A stretch of DNA of 64,000 nt from Pseudomonas sp. PD9R (GCF_019200975.1 NZ_JAHTMR010000019.1:1-64000), one strand, 5' to 3'. Positions 33,727-43,186 are shown, numbered from the stretch's first letter. Numbers and translations: made by a program. Notes: a model not told the origin generated them from the letters alone.

Positions 33727-35250
33727 TCAGCCTCGGATCAAGCGCCACGCCTCGTCCATCGGCAGCGGCTGTTTCATCCTTTCAGCCAGCATCGCCATCG
33801 TTCGCTCTTCCTCACAGGCCACGGCCGCCGTCACCACACCATTTTTGCCGAACAGCCCGATAAAGGGTGGTTGCGAAGGGTCACCCTTGAACTCGACCTC
33901 GTCCCAGGCTTCGGCATGACCGAGGTAGTCGTAGTTTTTGCCGAAGTGCCAGGTCCAGAAATACGGGACGTCGAGGTAATGCTCGTCGCCACCGAGCATG
34001 TTTGCGGCGGCAATCCGCGCCTGTTGTTGCGCCAGTCGCCAGTGTTCGATGCGTTGCGGCTGGCCGTTGAGCGGGAAGGTGGCGATATCGCCGGCGGCCC
34101 AGAGCCCATCGGTCACGCGCATGCCGCCATCGACGCGCAGTGAATGGTCCTTTTCCTGTGGCAGACCGTCAAACGGCCCGGTCGCCGGGCTTACGCCAAT
34201 CCCTACCAACACCAGGTCCGCTGGAAACCGTTGCCCGTTATCCAGGCACACCGCTTCGACATGGGTTGAGCCTTCGATCCGTTCAACTTCGCCGTTCGCA
34301 TGAAACATCACCCCATTGGCCTCATGCAGGGCGAGAATCGCCTTGCCGACGCTGTCGCCGAACTGTTTGGCAAAAGGCACTGGATGCCGGGCCAGAACGG
34401 TGATGTCGAGGCCATGCTGGCGCAGGGCTGACGCGGACTCCATGGCGATAAAACTGTCACCGATAATCACCGCCCGTTGGCCGGGTTTGGCGCTGTCGAG
34501 AATCTGCTGCGCATGAGCTTTCGAGCGTAAAACGAATACCTGCGGCAGATCTGCTCCGGGCAATTTGAGCGAGTTGGGCACGCCGCCAGTGGCCAGCAAC
34601 GCGGCGTCATAGATGAGCGATTGACCGTCGGCCAGGCGTAGCGATTGGGTGGCGGCGTCCAGGCTCGTCACTTCGCCCTGTATTCGCTCGATGCGCTGCT
34701 CACGGTAAAAGTCTTCGTCACGCAGCGACGGGATTTCATCGGGTGGTGTCTCCCCGGAAATCACGAACTTGCTCAGCACCGTACGGTCGTAACCGGCACC
34801 GGTTTCTCGGTCGATCAGCAGCACGCGGCCACCGAAACCCTTTTCGCGCAACGCCGCTGCAGCTGCCGTGCCAGCGGCGCCGGCACCGACGATCACGAAA
34901 GTGCGCTCATCGTCGTTCGGCGGGGTATGGGCGTCCGACAAAGGTTGATCGCCGACCCACACCTCATCATCACGCACTTCAAGAGGGTAGCGCTTGAGGC
35001 TGTCCAGCGCCGGCGGCTCGCACAAGCCACCGTCCTCGATTCGAAACTGCGCTTTGTGCCATGGGCAGGTCAGGCGTCCGTGGCACAGCGCACCTTCGGC
35101 CAGCGGCGCCCCGGCATGAGGGCACTCGCCTTGATAGGCGCGTAATTGATCGCCGACTTTCAGCAGGAGGATTTTGCTGCCCTGGAGACTGACTTCCAGG
35201 CCGCGGTCTTCGGGCACATCGGCGAAACGGGCGACGCGATGCAGGGTCAT
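33727..35250 (-). CDS. Rieske-FAD/NAD reductase fusion
   Basis: This 507-residue protein has an N-terminal Rieske [2Fe-2S] domain with C43-x-H45 (CPHAG) and C62-x-x-H65 (CPWH), then a pyridine-nucleotide-disulfide type oxidoreductase with FAD site GAGAAG at 122, an NAD site RAVIIGDSFIAMESASAL and the second FAD motif GLWAAGDIA. The fusion resembles AIFM3-like or ferredoxin-reductase proteins that pass electrons from NAD(P)H through FAD to the cluster. There is no oxygenase gene beside it, so its partner is unknown. Confidence 0.88.
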   Translation of the reverse strand: MTLHRVARFADVPEDRGLEVSLQGSKILLLKVGDQLRAYQGECPHAGAPLAEGALCHGRLTCPWHKAQFRIEDGGLCEPPALDSLKRYPLEVRDDEVWVGDQPLSDAHTPPNDDERTFVIVGAGAAGTAAAAALREKGFGGRVLLIDRETGAGYDRTVLSKFVISGETPPDEIPSLRDEDFYREQRIERIQGEVTSLDAATQSLRLADGQSLIYDAALLATGGVPNSLKLPGADLPQVFVLRSKAHAQQILDSAKPGQRAVIIGDSFIAMESASALRQHGLDITVLARHPVPFAKQFGDSVGKAILALHEANGVMFHANGEVERIEGSTHVEAVCLDNGQRFPADLVLVGIGVSPATGPFDGLPQEKDHSLRVDGGMRVTDGLWAAGDIATFPLNGQPQRIEHWRLAQQQARIAAANMLGGDEHYLDVPYFWTWHFGKNYDYLGHAEAWDEVEFKGDPSQPPFIGLFGKNGVVTAAVACEEERTMAMLAERMKQPLPMDEAWRLIRG

Positions 35251-35389
35251 GATCGCTCTCCAAGCTGTCGTTTCCCTTAAGAGTCTGATGCTTTTCTCGA
35301 GGTTCAGCCAATTCCCACTGCCACGGCGTGAACGGTCCAGCTATAGTTTGCACGCCGACGACGGCCCCACACGCACAAGGTACTCCGGC

Positions 35390-35953
35390 ATGACCCGATT
35401 GACCTCTCTCAACCCTTGGCTCGCGGCCGTAGCAGTTGCCCTTTGCGTTCAGTTTCCGGCGCAGGCGGCTCAGGAACGTTTCACCCTGAACATCCCAGGT
35501 GTGTCGGATGACCGTCTGTTCACTTCCGCCGCTGCCAGCGATGCAAAGGGTTGCGGCGGGCACAATGTTTCACCGGCGCTGAGCTGGAACGCAGGTCCGG
35601 CGGGCACGCTCAGTTACGCCGTCGTCATGCACGATCCGGATGGCCAGAAAGGCCAGGGCGTTGATCATTGGGTGCATTACGGCATCAAGGCCGCTACCCA
35701 TCAGATCCCGGCCGGCGTCGGCGCAAAATCCACCCTTGAAGGCGTGGCTGGCATTAACAGCAAAGGCACCCCAGGGTATGTTGGCCCTTGCCCGCCGGCT
35801 GACGACAGTGCCCACCACTACATCATCCAGATCTACGCCCTGGACCTGGCCCCCGAAGCATTGCCCGCCGGCCTGAGCCGTGAGCAATTGCTGGAAAGAA
35901 TCAAAGGTCATGTGCTGAAAAACAGCAGTGTGGTGCGGCGTTATCACCGCTGA
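35390..35953 (+). CDS. YbhB/YbcL-type Raf-kinase-inhibitor-like protein
   Basis: This 187-residue protein has a signal peptide (LNPWLAAVAVALCVQFPAQA, cleaved after about 26) and the PEBP fold: GHNVSPALSWNAGPAGTLSYAVVMHDPD (in part) and VDHWVHYGI, then GTPGYVGPCPPADDSAHHYIIQIYALD. The family is common and poorly understood in bacteria. It is divergent from the Rieske-FAD gene, with about 140 bases between them. Confidence 0.85.
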   Translation: MTRLTSLNPWLAAVAVALCVQFPAQAAQERFTLNIPGVSDDRLFTSAAASDAKGCGGHNVSPALSWNAGPAGTLSYAVVMHDPDGQKGQGVDHWVHYGIKAATHQIPAGVGAKSTLEGVAGINSKGTPGYVGPCPPADDSAHHYIIQIYALDLAPEALPAGLSREQLLERIKGHVLKNSSVVRRYHR

Positions 35954-36039
35954 AGATTTTTTAGCGAGGTTTAACCCGAACCGGTTGGGCTGCCCGTCTC
36001 AGAGGATGAATGGATCAATTTCCTCCTGAGGTCAGCCCC

Positions 36040-37776
36040 ATGCTTTTTCCTCTACAGCTCCTCCCACTGCATGTCCTCCGCCCCGCCGCCCAGGGTTTCG
36101 CCGCCGGGGTGCTGCTGGCCGCCGGCGGTTGCGGCGTTTCGTCCAAACCTGAATCCGCCAATGTGCCGCCACCCGCCCAGTCTGAGCTGCAAATCGAAGC
36201 CTTGGTGCAACGCGAGGCAGCTTTAGCCGATTCTGTGGGCGCCGATGACTCATTGGCCAAACGCAGTGTGCGTGCAGCGCCCATGGCCTCGTTTGCGCCG
36301 TTGCCAGAGGGTTCGCTACCGGGTTATCGAGATGAGCCGCGCGAACAGTATCAAGCGCTGGCGGATAACCCGATCCACAGCGTTGCCGAAGCGCCGGTCT
36401 CGACCTTCAGCGCCGACGTCGACACCGGTGCCTACGCCAATGTCCGCCGTTTGCTCAACCAGGGACGCCTGCCGCCTGAAGGCGCGGTGCGGCTGGAGGA
36501 AATGGTCAATTACTTCCCTTACGACTACGCCTTGCCTACGGATGGCTCGCCCTTCGGCGTAACCACCGAGTTGGCGCCATCGCCGTGGAACCCGCATACC
36601 CGTCTGCTGCGCATTGGTATCAAGGCCTCGGACCGCGCGGTCGCGGAACTGGCCCCGGCGAATTTGGTGTTTCTGGTGGATGTATCCGGCTCCATGGATC
36701 GCCGCGAGGGCTTGCCTTTGGTTAAAAGCACACTGAAATTGTTGGTCGACCAGTTACGTGATCAGGATCGGGTGTCACTGGTGGTCTACGCCGGCGAATC
36801 CCGTGTCGTGCTGGAACCCACTTCCGGGCGGGAAAAAGAGAAGATTCGCTCAGCCATCGATCAACTCAGCGCTGGCGGTTCCACAGCCGGTGCCTCGGGG
36901 ATCGAGCTGGCCTATCGAATGGCCCGGCAGGCGTTTATCCCCAACGGCATCAACCGCATCCTGTTGGCCACTGACGGTGACTTCAATGTCGGCATCAGCG
37001 ACTTCGACCGTCTCAAGCAAATGGCTGTGGATAAGCGCAAGACAGGCGTGTCCTTGACCACCCTGGGTTTTGGCGTGGATAACTACAATGAACATCTGAT
37101 GGAGCAACTGGCCGACGCTGGCAATGGCAACTACGCCTACATCGATAACCTGCGCGAGGCGCGCAAGGTGTTGGTGGATCAACTCGGCTCGACCCTCGCG
37201 GTGGTGGCGAAGAATGTGAAGTTGCAGGTGGAGTTCAATCCGGCGCAGGTCAGTGAATATCGTTTGTTGGGCTATGAAAATCGCGCGTTGAAGCGTGAGG
37301 ATTTCAACAACGACAAGGTAGACGCCGGTGAAATTGGTGCAGGGCATACGGTGACGGCGTTGTACGAAATTGTCCCTGTTGGCGAGAAGGGTTGGCTGGA
37401 GCCGTTGCGCTACGGTAAATCGGGCACCGCTGCTTCTGAGAAGATCGGGGAACTGGCAATGTTACGTGTGCGTTATCAGTTGCCTGAAGGTGGGAATAGT
37501 CGCTTGATCGAGCGGCCAATCGATGGTGCCTCGGCCGGCAACGCCAGCGACGACCTACGCTTTGCGGCGGCGGTGGCGGCGTTTTCCCAACAACTCAAGG
37601 ACGGTCGCTATACCGGCGACTTCAGCCTGAAAGACACTGAGGCATTGGCCCGTGGTGCACGGGGCGATGACCGCTTCGGCCTGCGCGGCGAGTTCGTGCA
37701 ACTGGTGGAACTGGCGCAAAGCTTGCGCACGACCACCGCGTCCAACCCGACGGCCACTGACCGACGGATTGAATAG
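36040..37776 (+). CDS. YfbK-type von Willebrand factor A lipoprotein
   Basis: This 578-residue protein has a lipoprotein-like signal (FAAGVLLAAGGC, Cys near 31), a YfbK N-terminal domain (NPIHSVAEAPVSTFSADVDTGAYANVRR in part), a vWA domain with the metal site DVSGSM near 213 and ATDGDFN, and a C-terminal DUF3520 region. It starts at 36040 because GAGGTC lies seven bases upstream. vWA proteins bind partners through the metal site; the partner here is unknown. Confidence 0.85.
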   Translation: MLFPLQLLPLHVLRPAAQGFAAGVLLAAGGCGVSSKPESANVPPPAQSELQIEALVQREAALADSVGADDSLAKRSVRAAPMASFAPLPEGSLPGYRDEPREQYQALADNPIHSVAEAPVSTFSADVDTGAYANVRRLLNQGRLPPEGAVRLEEMVNYFPYDYALPTDGSPFGVTTELAPSPWNPHTRLLRIGIKASDRAVAELAPANLVFLVDVSGSMDRREGLPLVKSTLKLLVDQLRDQDRVSLVVYAGESRVVLEPTSGREKEKIRSAIDQLSAGGSTAGASGIELAYRMARQAFIPNGINRILLATDGDFNVGISDFDRLKQMAVDKRKTGVSLTTLGFGVDNYNEHLMEQLADAGNGNYAYIDNLREARKVLVDQLGSTLAVVAKNVKLQVEFNPAQVSEYRLLGYENRALKREDFNNDKVDAGEIGAGHTVTALYEIVPVGEKGWLEPLRYGKSGTAASEKIGELAMLRVRYQLPEGGNSRLIERPIDGASAGNASDDLRFAAAVAAFSQQLKDGRYTGDFSLKDTEALARGARGDDRFGLRGEFVQLVELAQSLRTTTASNPTATDRRIE

Positions 37777-37913
37777 TGAGCCGATTAAAAGGCTTCATCA
37801 GCCAGCTGCTCGCATCTGCAGGCAGCCCTTACGCCAGCAGCGACGAATCGCTGCTGGCGCGTTATCGCGACGAAAACCTCACCGCGCGACTCAAGGATTT
37901 GCAGAGAAACTAA
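37776..37913 (+). CDS. Possible 45-residue small protein
   Basis: A GTG sharing one base with the vWA stop opens a frame of 45 codons: MSRLKGFISQLLASAG, then SSDESLLARYRDENLTARLK and a TAA. It is basic-amphipathic and ends just before the next gene's ATG (37921). The tight fit on both sides supports translation. It could also be the remnant of a longer gene. The function is unknown. Confidence 0.4.
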   Translation: MSRLKGFISQLLASAGSPYASSDESLLARYRDENLTARLKDLQRN

Positions 37914-37920
37914 TCGCCAT

Positions 37921-38199
37921 ATGCCCGACAATTTGGCATCAAAGCCTGAAAGCGCGCACTATCTGGCCATAGTCGATGCGCTGGAGGATGCCGTGACAAA
38001 AAAAATCGACCGTATCGCCCAAATGCTCAACTGCCCGGAAAAGGGCGAGGAACTGCGGCGAGCGATTACTGAGAGTCGTAAGGATTTTCTGCTGAATCAG
38101 CCGGAAGCGGATGAGTCCGATGAAGAGGACGTTCTCGAAGAAGTGTTTGATGACGACGAGGATGATGAGTACGACGAATTTGATTGGACGACAGAGTAA
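37921..38199 (+). CDS. Hypothetical protein with acidic C-terminus
   Basis: This 92-residue soluble protein has a helical N-terminal half (LAIVDALEDAVTKKIDRIAQML) and a strikingly acidic tail of Asp/Glu (DESDEEDVLEEVFDDDEDDEYDEFD across residues 63-87). No family is recognised. It follows the vWA gene and the tiny frame at 37776 and may share their transcript. Confidence 0.65.
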   Translation: MPDNLASKPESAHYLAIVDALEDAVTKKIDRIAQMLNCPEKGEELRRAITESRKDFLLNQPEADESDEEDVLEEVFDDDEDDEYDEFDWTTE

Positions 38200-38882
38200 A
38201 AAATTGCCGCGACCGTGTTTTATTGCAAATTTTTCAGATAAAACGAACCACCTTGATGCTCAACATTTGAATCCGCCTTCCCTCTAACCCCCCCATAAAC
38301 CTTAGAATTTAAGGCGTTCTCTTTTTTGCGTTTGCTGTACCAAGCGGGATTTTAACCCGCGCCCTCTGCCTTCAAATTCCTGGAAACTGACGTTTAAAAT
38401 CAATACGTTAGTGAGAGTTAGTTGCAAAATTCGATTCCGTCGCAGTTTGCTTCCATTTTTTTCAAAACAGGTCACAACTGAAAAAGCGACAGCTTTTTGC
38501 GCACAGCAATGGCATTGATACCGTGATGTGGCGAGACTTTGACGTTAGAGGTGCCCTTTGCTGGCGTTCCTGAGCGTTTTGAACTGTGGACGTCTTGAGA
38601 TAAGAAGTTGGCTGGCGCAAGGCAAATTGATTGTTTTGGCCAAAAATGGTATCCAAAAAAAGTGGACGCCATCACCCTGCGCGGCGGTGTCAAGAGGGCG
38701 TGTTTTACGGACGATTACTGACGGCGCCATCATCATCGCGTAGTATGTGCCGACTTAGATTAACACTTACGATCCCGTACAGCAGTGGGCCTCACGAGCC
38801 TTCAGGATCGATAAAAATATTAAAGCGTCAAGATTATATAGTGTTTTATATAAACTCTAGCCGAATAAAGGAAGTAAAAAGA
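38200..38882. other. AT-rich intergenic region at island edge
   Basis: These 680 bases hold no gene I can support. Composition drops sharply in GC from about 38200. It contains a tRNA-like remnant (38333-38373). Short open frames exist on both strands around 38500-38740 but look like no protein. The GT2 gene downstream has its own ribosome site, so its promoter is probably within 38740-38870 (TATATAGTG and TTTATATAAAC stretches). Confidence 0.5.
38333..38373 (-). other. Degenerate 3' half of tRNA-Arg, attachment-site candidate
   Basis: Aligned without gaps to the 3' part of tRNA-Arg at 47024-47064, 33 of 41 bases agree, including the T-arm block AGCGGGATTTTAACCC against AGGCGGGATTCGAACCC and the CTGCCTTC run. 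It has the same orientation as the intact gene. It is the likely left direct repeat of an element that entered at the tRNA 3' end. Confidence 0.6.
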
Positions 38883-39890
38883 GTGAGTGCAGTTGAAAGC
38901 ATAATGCATATAGGAGCAAATATAGAGACGAATGTGAAAGTGGCCGTAGTAGTGCCCTCCTACAAGGTCTGTGCTCATATTCTAGATGTGGTCTCCGCTA
39001 TAGGTCCGGAAGTCGCTCGTATTTATATTGTGGACGACTGTTGTCCTGACGGCTCTGGCGATTTTGTATTAAATAATTGTTCCGACGATAGAGTTGTAGT
39101 TTTAAAGAACAAAGAAAATCTCGGCGTAGGTGGCGCTGTAATGGCAGGGTACAGAGCTGCTATTAATGATGGAATGGAAATCATTGTAAAAATAGACGGT
39201 GATGGGCAGATGGATCCATCCCTGATTTCGGACTTTATACTTCCTATAATCTTGGGCGAGGCTGATTATACTAAAGGTAACCGCTTTTTTGACTTAGAAC
39301 AAATTAGATCAATGCCACGAGTTAGATTATTTGGCAATGCTGTACTTTCGTTCATGACTAAAATCTCCTCTGGGTACTGGAATCTTTTTGATCCTACCAA
39401 TGGATTTACGGCGATACATTCGGACGTTGCAAAACATTTGCCCTTTGACAAAATTAGTAACAGGTATTTTTTCGAAACAGATATGTTGTTTCGTCTTAAT
39501 ATACTTAGGGCTGTGTCTGTCGATGTGCCTATGGATGCGAAATATGGGGATGAAGTTAGCAATTTGAAAGCGTCAAAAATAGTTTTTGAGTTTTTGTTTA
39601 AGCATATAAGAAACTTCAGTAAAAGAATTTTTTACAATTACTATCTTCGCGACATGTCACTAGCGTCAATCGAAATGCCGCTGGGTGTTGTGCTCGTTTT
39701 ATCCGGCGGAATTTATGGCGTTGCAAATTTAATTGGATCAATCCACACCGGCATCTCAACGTCTGCAGGTACGGTAATGCTGGCCGCACTTCCTTTGATC
39801 CTTGGCGTTCAATTTTTACTTGCCTTCATCGGTTATGATATAGCATCTGTTCCAAAGAGGCCGTTTCATAGGTTAAGGAAGAAGAAGTGA
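38883..39890 (+). CDS. GT2-family glycosyltransferase with C-terminal TM pair
   Basis: The 335-residue protein has a GT-A fold: VKVAVVVPSYK at 18, the acidic pair D51/D52 (YIVDDCC), DGDGQMD with D105 and D107 as metal ligands, and acceptor-side residues around FFETDMLFRL. Two C-terminal TM segments (about 245-268 and 281-305) anchor it, as in DPM1/GtrB-type enzymes that load a sugar onto polyprenyl phosphate. The GTG at 38883 is chosen because GGAAG lies nine bases upstream. Codon use is AT-rich, unlike the genes to the left. Confidence 0.88.
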   Translation: MSAVESIMHIGANIETNVKVAVVVPSYKVCAHILDVVSAIGPEVARIYIVDDCCPDGSGDFVLNNCSDDRVVVLKNKENLGVGGAVMAGYRAAINDGMEIIVKIDGDGQMDPSLISDFILPIILGEADYTKGNRFFDLEQIRSMPRVRLFGNAVLSFMTKISSGYWNLFDPTNGFTAIHSDVAKHLPFDKISNRYFFETDMLFRLNILRAVSVDVPMDAKYGDEVSNLKASKIVFEFLFKHIRNFSKRIFYNYYLRDMSLASIEMPLGVVLVLSGGIYGVANLIGSIHTGISTSAGTVMLAALPLILGVQFLLAFIGYDIASVPKRPFHRLRKKK

Positions 39891-39914
39891 TTCAGTTGTT
39901 AGTGATAATAGGTG

Positions 39915-40085
39915 ATGTTGGAATTGCGTGCAGCCATAGTATCAAGTTGCGCGCATCTTTTCTTTGGAAGAATTATATTGGTTCCGGTAGAACGCCCGTT
40001 TATGCTTGGGGAGAGGTTTGAAGTTCAGGGCTTTCTGAGTGGTCTGCTAATATTTTGCGGTGTCGTAACTGCGGTTAAGTTGTAA
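39915..40085 (+). pseudogene. Remnant of an SMR/EamA-type flippase subunit
   Basis: A 56-residue frame (MLELRAAIVSSCAHLFFGR, then ILVPVERPFMLGERF and VQGFLSGLLIFCGVVTAVKL) matches the last two helices of the SMR family. Aligned without gaps to the intact gene at 42824 it shares LVP, E-basic-F and the helix GLLIFCGVV against SALIMAGIS. The first two helices are missing. It sits between the GT2 and GT-C genes, where a flippase subunit would be expected. Confidence 0.5.
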
Positions 40086-40116
40086 ATAATATAAATCAAT
40101 AGGGCGCTGCGAACTC

Positions 40117-42051
40117 ATGTTGTTCATATTGTTGCTTTTATCATCTGTAGGCTATGTTTCGTATTTTACCTTAGAACATAAGTTGAAATTCAGCTCTGCG
40201 CAGTTTGTATACATTATGTGTATTACATTGATACTTTACTTCTGCGCTATTGGTGGCTTTCTGCAGGTCGGTGTAGCGTTATCCCTTGGGGGTGGTATAG
40301 CGTTACTGTTGGTTGTTCTGTTTAGGCACTTCGAGAAAATCAAGAGCTTAAATAAGCGTCCGAGTGGTGAAGTCGTCTGCAGTGGTTTTTATTTTATTCC
40401 CGTTTTAATATTCTACGCTTCGATTTCGTCAAAATTTCTTTTTACTGGATGGGACGAATTTTCGTTTTGGGCATCCAGTATAAAGGTTATATATCAAACT
40501 AACGCGCTATACGTGGAAGGCTCTCCGGTGGCCTTCAAGTATTACCCGCCCGGCCAGCAGTTGTTCCAATATTACTTTACCTATCTCACAGCCTGGTCGG
40601 AAAAAAATGTTCTGCTGGCTCAGATTATATTCATGCTGTCTTGCCTGATATGCGTCACAGGGAGCCTTCACAAAAAAATCACCCCACTATCGATAGTTAC
40701 TTATTTCGCGTCCTGTGCCTTGATTTACTATTTCGGGCTTGATTTTGCGCATATTTTTATAGATGGGATATTAGGGCTGATGTTTGCGGCTGCCATCTCG
40801 TTGGCGCTGACAAATAGAGGGATTAAAGGGACGCTAATTGTTTCAGCTAGCGTAGCGTTATTAGTGATCGCCAAGCAAATTGGATTGATCCTTTCGTTAG
40901 TAGTGATTGCAGTATATTTCTTGGCGTCTGTATTCAGGGAGCGAGCGGAGAGCGATGATTTAAAGTTTCATTTCAGCTCTTTACTTAAGCAATCCATTTC
41001 CGCTCTGGTGTGCCTTGCAGCGATATATTTCACGTTTAAAACCTGGGGTTGGTACGTAAAATCAATAAACGCATACACGTCATTTTTATTGCCTGACTTT
41101 ACAACTGTGCTGCAGACACCAATGTTGGAAAGGTTAGGCACTACGTCAATTGAGTTTATCAGGCGTTTGCACACTGACGCGTACACATCTTATACTCCAG
41201 ACTTTATAAGGGCAGTGCTAGCAAAAATAGATGTATTTCCTAACGCTAGCTACCTCATTATTAAGAATCTCCCGGAAGCGATAGCTCTCTCCGTAGCGGG
41301 GCTACTCGGATCACTCTTAGTCTGCAGCACTGTTTGTGTACTGCTGTCGAAAAAAGCAGAAAGACTGAAAAATCTATCAGTCTTTGGTTGCCTTGCCGTC
41401 GGAGCCGTTGGCTACCTCGCATTCTTGTTAATATGCTATCTCGTATTTTTTTCGGAGTATGAAGGGGTTCGATTGGCATCATTTGAAAGGTATGTCAGTT
41501 CGTACTTTTTAGCTTGGACGCTCATAGTGCTGGCGTGCTATTCGGCTTCTGTCGACAACATCAAGTCGAGATGTTTAAAGATTATTGGCGCAGTGCCAAT
41601 CATGTGTATTATCCTTTTTTCTCCATTGAAATTTTACTCGGATATGATTCTTATCGACAGCCCGCCAGAACCTCTCAATGTACGGTTAAAAGTTGAGTCG
41701 TTATCTAGCGCAGTTAAGAATAGAATCAAGCCAGGAGAGAAAGCGTACTTTATTAGTCAAAACTCAATTGGATTTGAAAAATACGCTTTTAATTACGAAA
41801 TGATCCCCAATAATTCTGTGTGGTGGTGCTGGTCAGTAGGCGACTTGTACTTTCCTACAGATGTTTGGACCTGTAAAAAAAGTCTTCCTGGCTTATTGTC
41901 TGGTTATAAGTATTTAGTGATTTATCATGCGGATGAGCAATTTTGGCGGGATAACTCGCAGTACTTTGCGGCAGACTCACAAGGTAAGGAATCAGGAGCA
42001 TATGAAATCAACGAGAAGAATGGAGTCATCGAGATTCAAGAAATCAAATGA
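40117..42051 (+). CDS. GT-C-like polytopic membrane protein
   Basis: This 644-residue protein has about 12-13 TM segments and a soluble C-terminal tail of about 120 residues. The first large loop has W112-D113-E114 (GWDEFSFWASS) followed by YYPPGQQLFQYY at about 142. Acidic loop plus YPPG is the pattern of GT-C membrane glycosyltransferases such as ArnT/PMT-like proteins. No closer family is recognised. Together with the upstream GT2 enzyme it would form a sugar-loading and transfer pair for a surface glycan. Confidence 0.7.
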   Translation: MLFILLLLSSVGYVSYFTLEHKLKFSSAQFVYIMCITLILYFCAIGGFLQVGVALSLGGGIALLLVVLFRHFEKIKSLNKRPSGEVVCSGFYFIPVLIFYASISSKFLFTGWDEFSFWASSIKVIYQTNALYVEGSPVAFKYYPPGQQLFQYYFTYLTAWSEKNVLLAQIIFMLSCLICVTGSLHKKITPLSIVTYFASCALIYYFGLDFAHIFIDGILGLMFAAAISLALTNRGIKGTLIVSASVALLVIAKQIGLILSLVVIAVYFLASVFRERAESDDLKFHFSSLLKQSISALVCLAAIYFTFKTWGWYVKSINAYTSFLLPDFTTVLQTPMLERLGTTSIEFIRRLHTDAYTSYTPDFIRAVLAKIDVFPNASYLIIKNLPEAIALSVAGLLGSLLVCSTVCVLLSKKAERLKNLSVFGCLAVGAVGYLAFLLICYLVFFSEYEGVRLASFERYVSSYFLAWTLIVLACYSASVDNIKSRCLKIIGAVPIMCIILFSPLKFYSDMILIDSPPEPLNVRLKVESLSSAVKNRIKPGEKAYFISQNSIGFEKYAFNYEMIPNNSVWWCWSVGDLYFPTDVWTCKKSLPGLLSGYKYLVIYHADEQFWRDNSQYFAADSQGKESGAYEINEKNGVIEIQEIK

Positions 42052-42090
42052 AGTTGATAAGCATGGCTTAAATACATTGTCGCGAGAGGA

Positions 42091-42160
42091 ATGGTAGTCA
42101 CCTCCCTCCTCCGCACCGATCCGTACGTGCAGACTTACCGCAAGGGGCTCCATGAGCCCC
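42091..42160 (-). mobile_element. Group II intron 3'-end remnant (domain V-like)
   Basis: On the minus strand, 42150-42118 reads GAGCCCCTTGCGGTAAGTC followed by TGCACGTACGGATC. That is close to bacterial domain V (GAGCCG..TGCGGTGAAAGTC..GCACGTACGGTTC). A purine-rich tail and GGTGACTACCAT follow, as at intron 3' ends. GGGGCTC-CAT-GAGCCCC is a perfect hairpin beside it. No reverse-transcriptase frame survives. Confidence 0.5.
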
Positions 42161-42823
42161 GTTATGCCGTTACGCTCCAGAGCCATCACGTCATCACGCT
42201 GACCAACCAGGTGGTGAATAAAGTCACCACTTGATCTCCCCCGATGCTGTGCTCCCGATTCCTTTCCGGAGCCAGCATCTTATGAAGTCACCCAACGCAA
42301 AAGTCGAAAAAGTCCACCTCTAACCCCAAACCTGTCGACTTCCGAAAATCGATCGACGACTCACTTCTCCGGTTGAACTGGGCTTCAAGGCTGGGAAAAG
42401 CACCTCAGCACGAAAAAAGCCGGCTAAATTTCTGCGTGATAGCTTATCGGACGGTTCTGAGGCAACGGATCACCCGAATTGCACGGTAAAGCGCTGAGGG
42501 GCTTGTGGATGGTGTCAAGGGTTGCGGGTATGGACGGTCAGGGGCAGGCGGGTTTTGTGCCCGCAGACAAATCTGGACGGTATCGGGTTTTAATTGAAAA
42601 AAAATCTGATATAGTTTTCAACAAAAATCCAGGTCCATATTTTATAAAAAATATATCCGATTCAGTAATGGAGTATTCGGGAGTTGGAGGAGTAAGCAAA
42701 ATACTCCATGTATTGTAAGTAACGTATAAGCCTGCTTTCAATGCTGGAAGCTCTATCCAACGCTAAGGGCAGCAATGCTTTAACTTTTAAAAAATTACCA
42801 TTATTTGGCGGCCACATACAAAC
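42161..42823. other. Intergenic region without supported gene
   Basis: These 660 bases lie between the intron remnant and the SMR gene. Weak open frames exist, one ending at about 42496 with FKAGKSTSARKKPAKFLRDS and another at 42479-42718, but neither resembles a known protein or has a clear ribosome site. The last 230 bases are AT-rich and may carry the promoter of the SMR and phosphatase-like genes. Confidence 0.4.
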
Positions 42824-43186
42824 ATGAATCAAACCAATATTCTAATTTGCCTCGGTTGCGCCGTTGCAGTTGCGGTGGGCCAAGTGCTTATGAAGGTAGC
42901 AAGCGTATCTCTGAACGAAACAGGCTCCTTGTTTAGCGTCCGTACTTTTTCCTGGCTAGTGTTGGCATTTTCCGTTTACGGAGTGTCCTCCTTGGTTTGG
43001 ATATACGTATTGAAGCATGTCCCTCTATCCCAAGCCTATCCGATGATGTCCATTACATTCTTATTGGTTCCAATAGCCAGCGCGTTGTTTTTCTCGGAAA
43101 AATTTGATTGGGTCAACGTTGCATCATCAGCGTTAATAATGGCGGGAATTTCTCTAAACTCAATCGCCCGAAACGGGATATCTTAA
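42824..43186 (+). CDS. SMR/EamA-family small transporter, ArnE-like
   Basis: This 120-residue protein has four TM helices (NILICLGCAVAVAVGQVLMK, FSWLVLAFSVYGVSSLVWIY, AYPMMSITFLLVPIASALFF, VNVASSALIMAGISLNSI). Motifs GQVLMKVAS and LKHVPLSQAYPMMS are those of the EmrE/ArnE branch that flips small molecules or lipid-linked sugars. It is followed after 9 bases by a predicted phosphatase-fold gene. Context suggests flipping of a polyprenyl-linked sugar. Confidence 0.8.
   Translation: MNQTNILICLGCAVAVAVGQVLMKVASVSLNETGSLFSVRTFSWLVLAFSVYGVSSLVWIYVLKHVPLSQAYPMMSITFLLVPIASALFFSEKFDWVNVASSALIMAGISLNSIARNGIS

Noticed and set aside
38340..38740. A possible IS or integrase at the island's left edge
   Set aside because: Frames on both strands are short and match no transposase or recombinase motif I know.
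42360..42720. Possible transposase tail (FCVIAYRTVLRQRITRIAR)
   Set aside because: Only about 20 residues are suggestive, with no upstream DDE motif in any frame.
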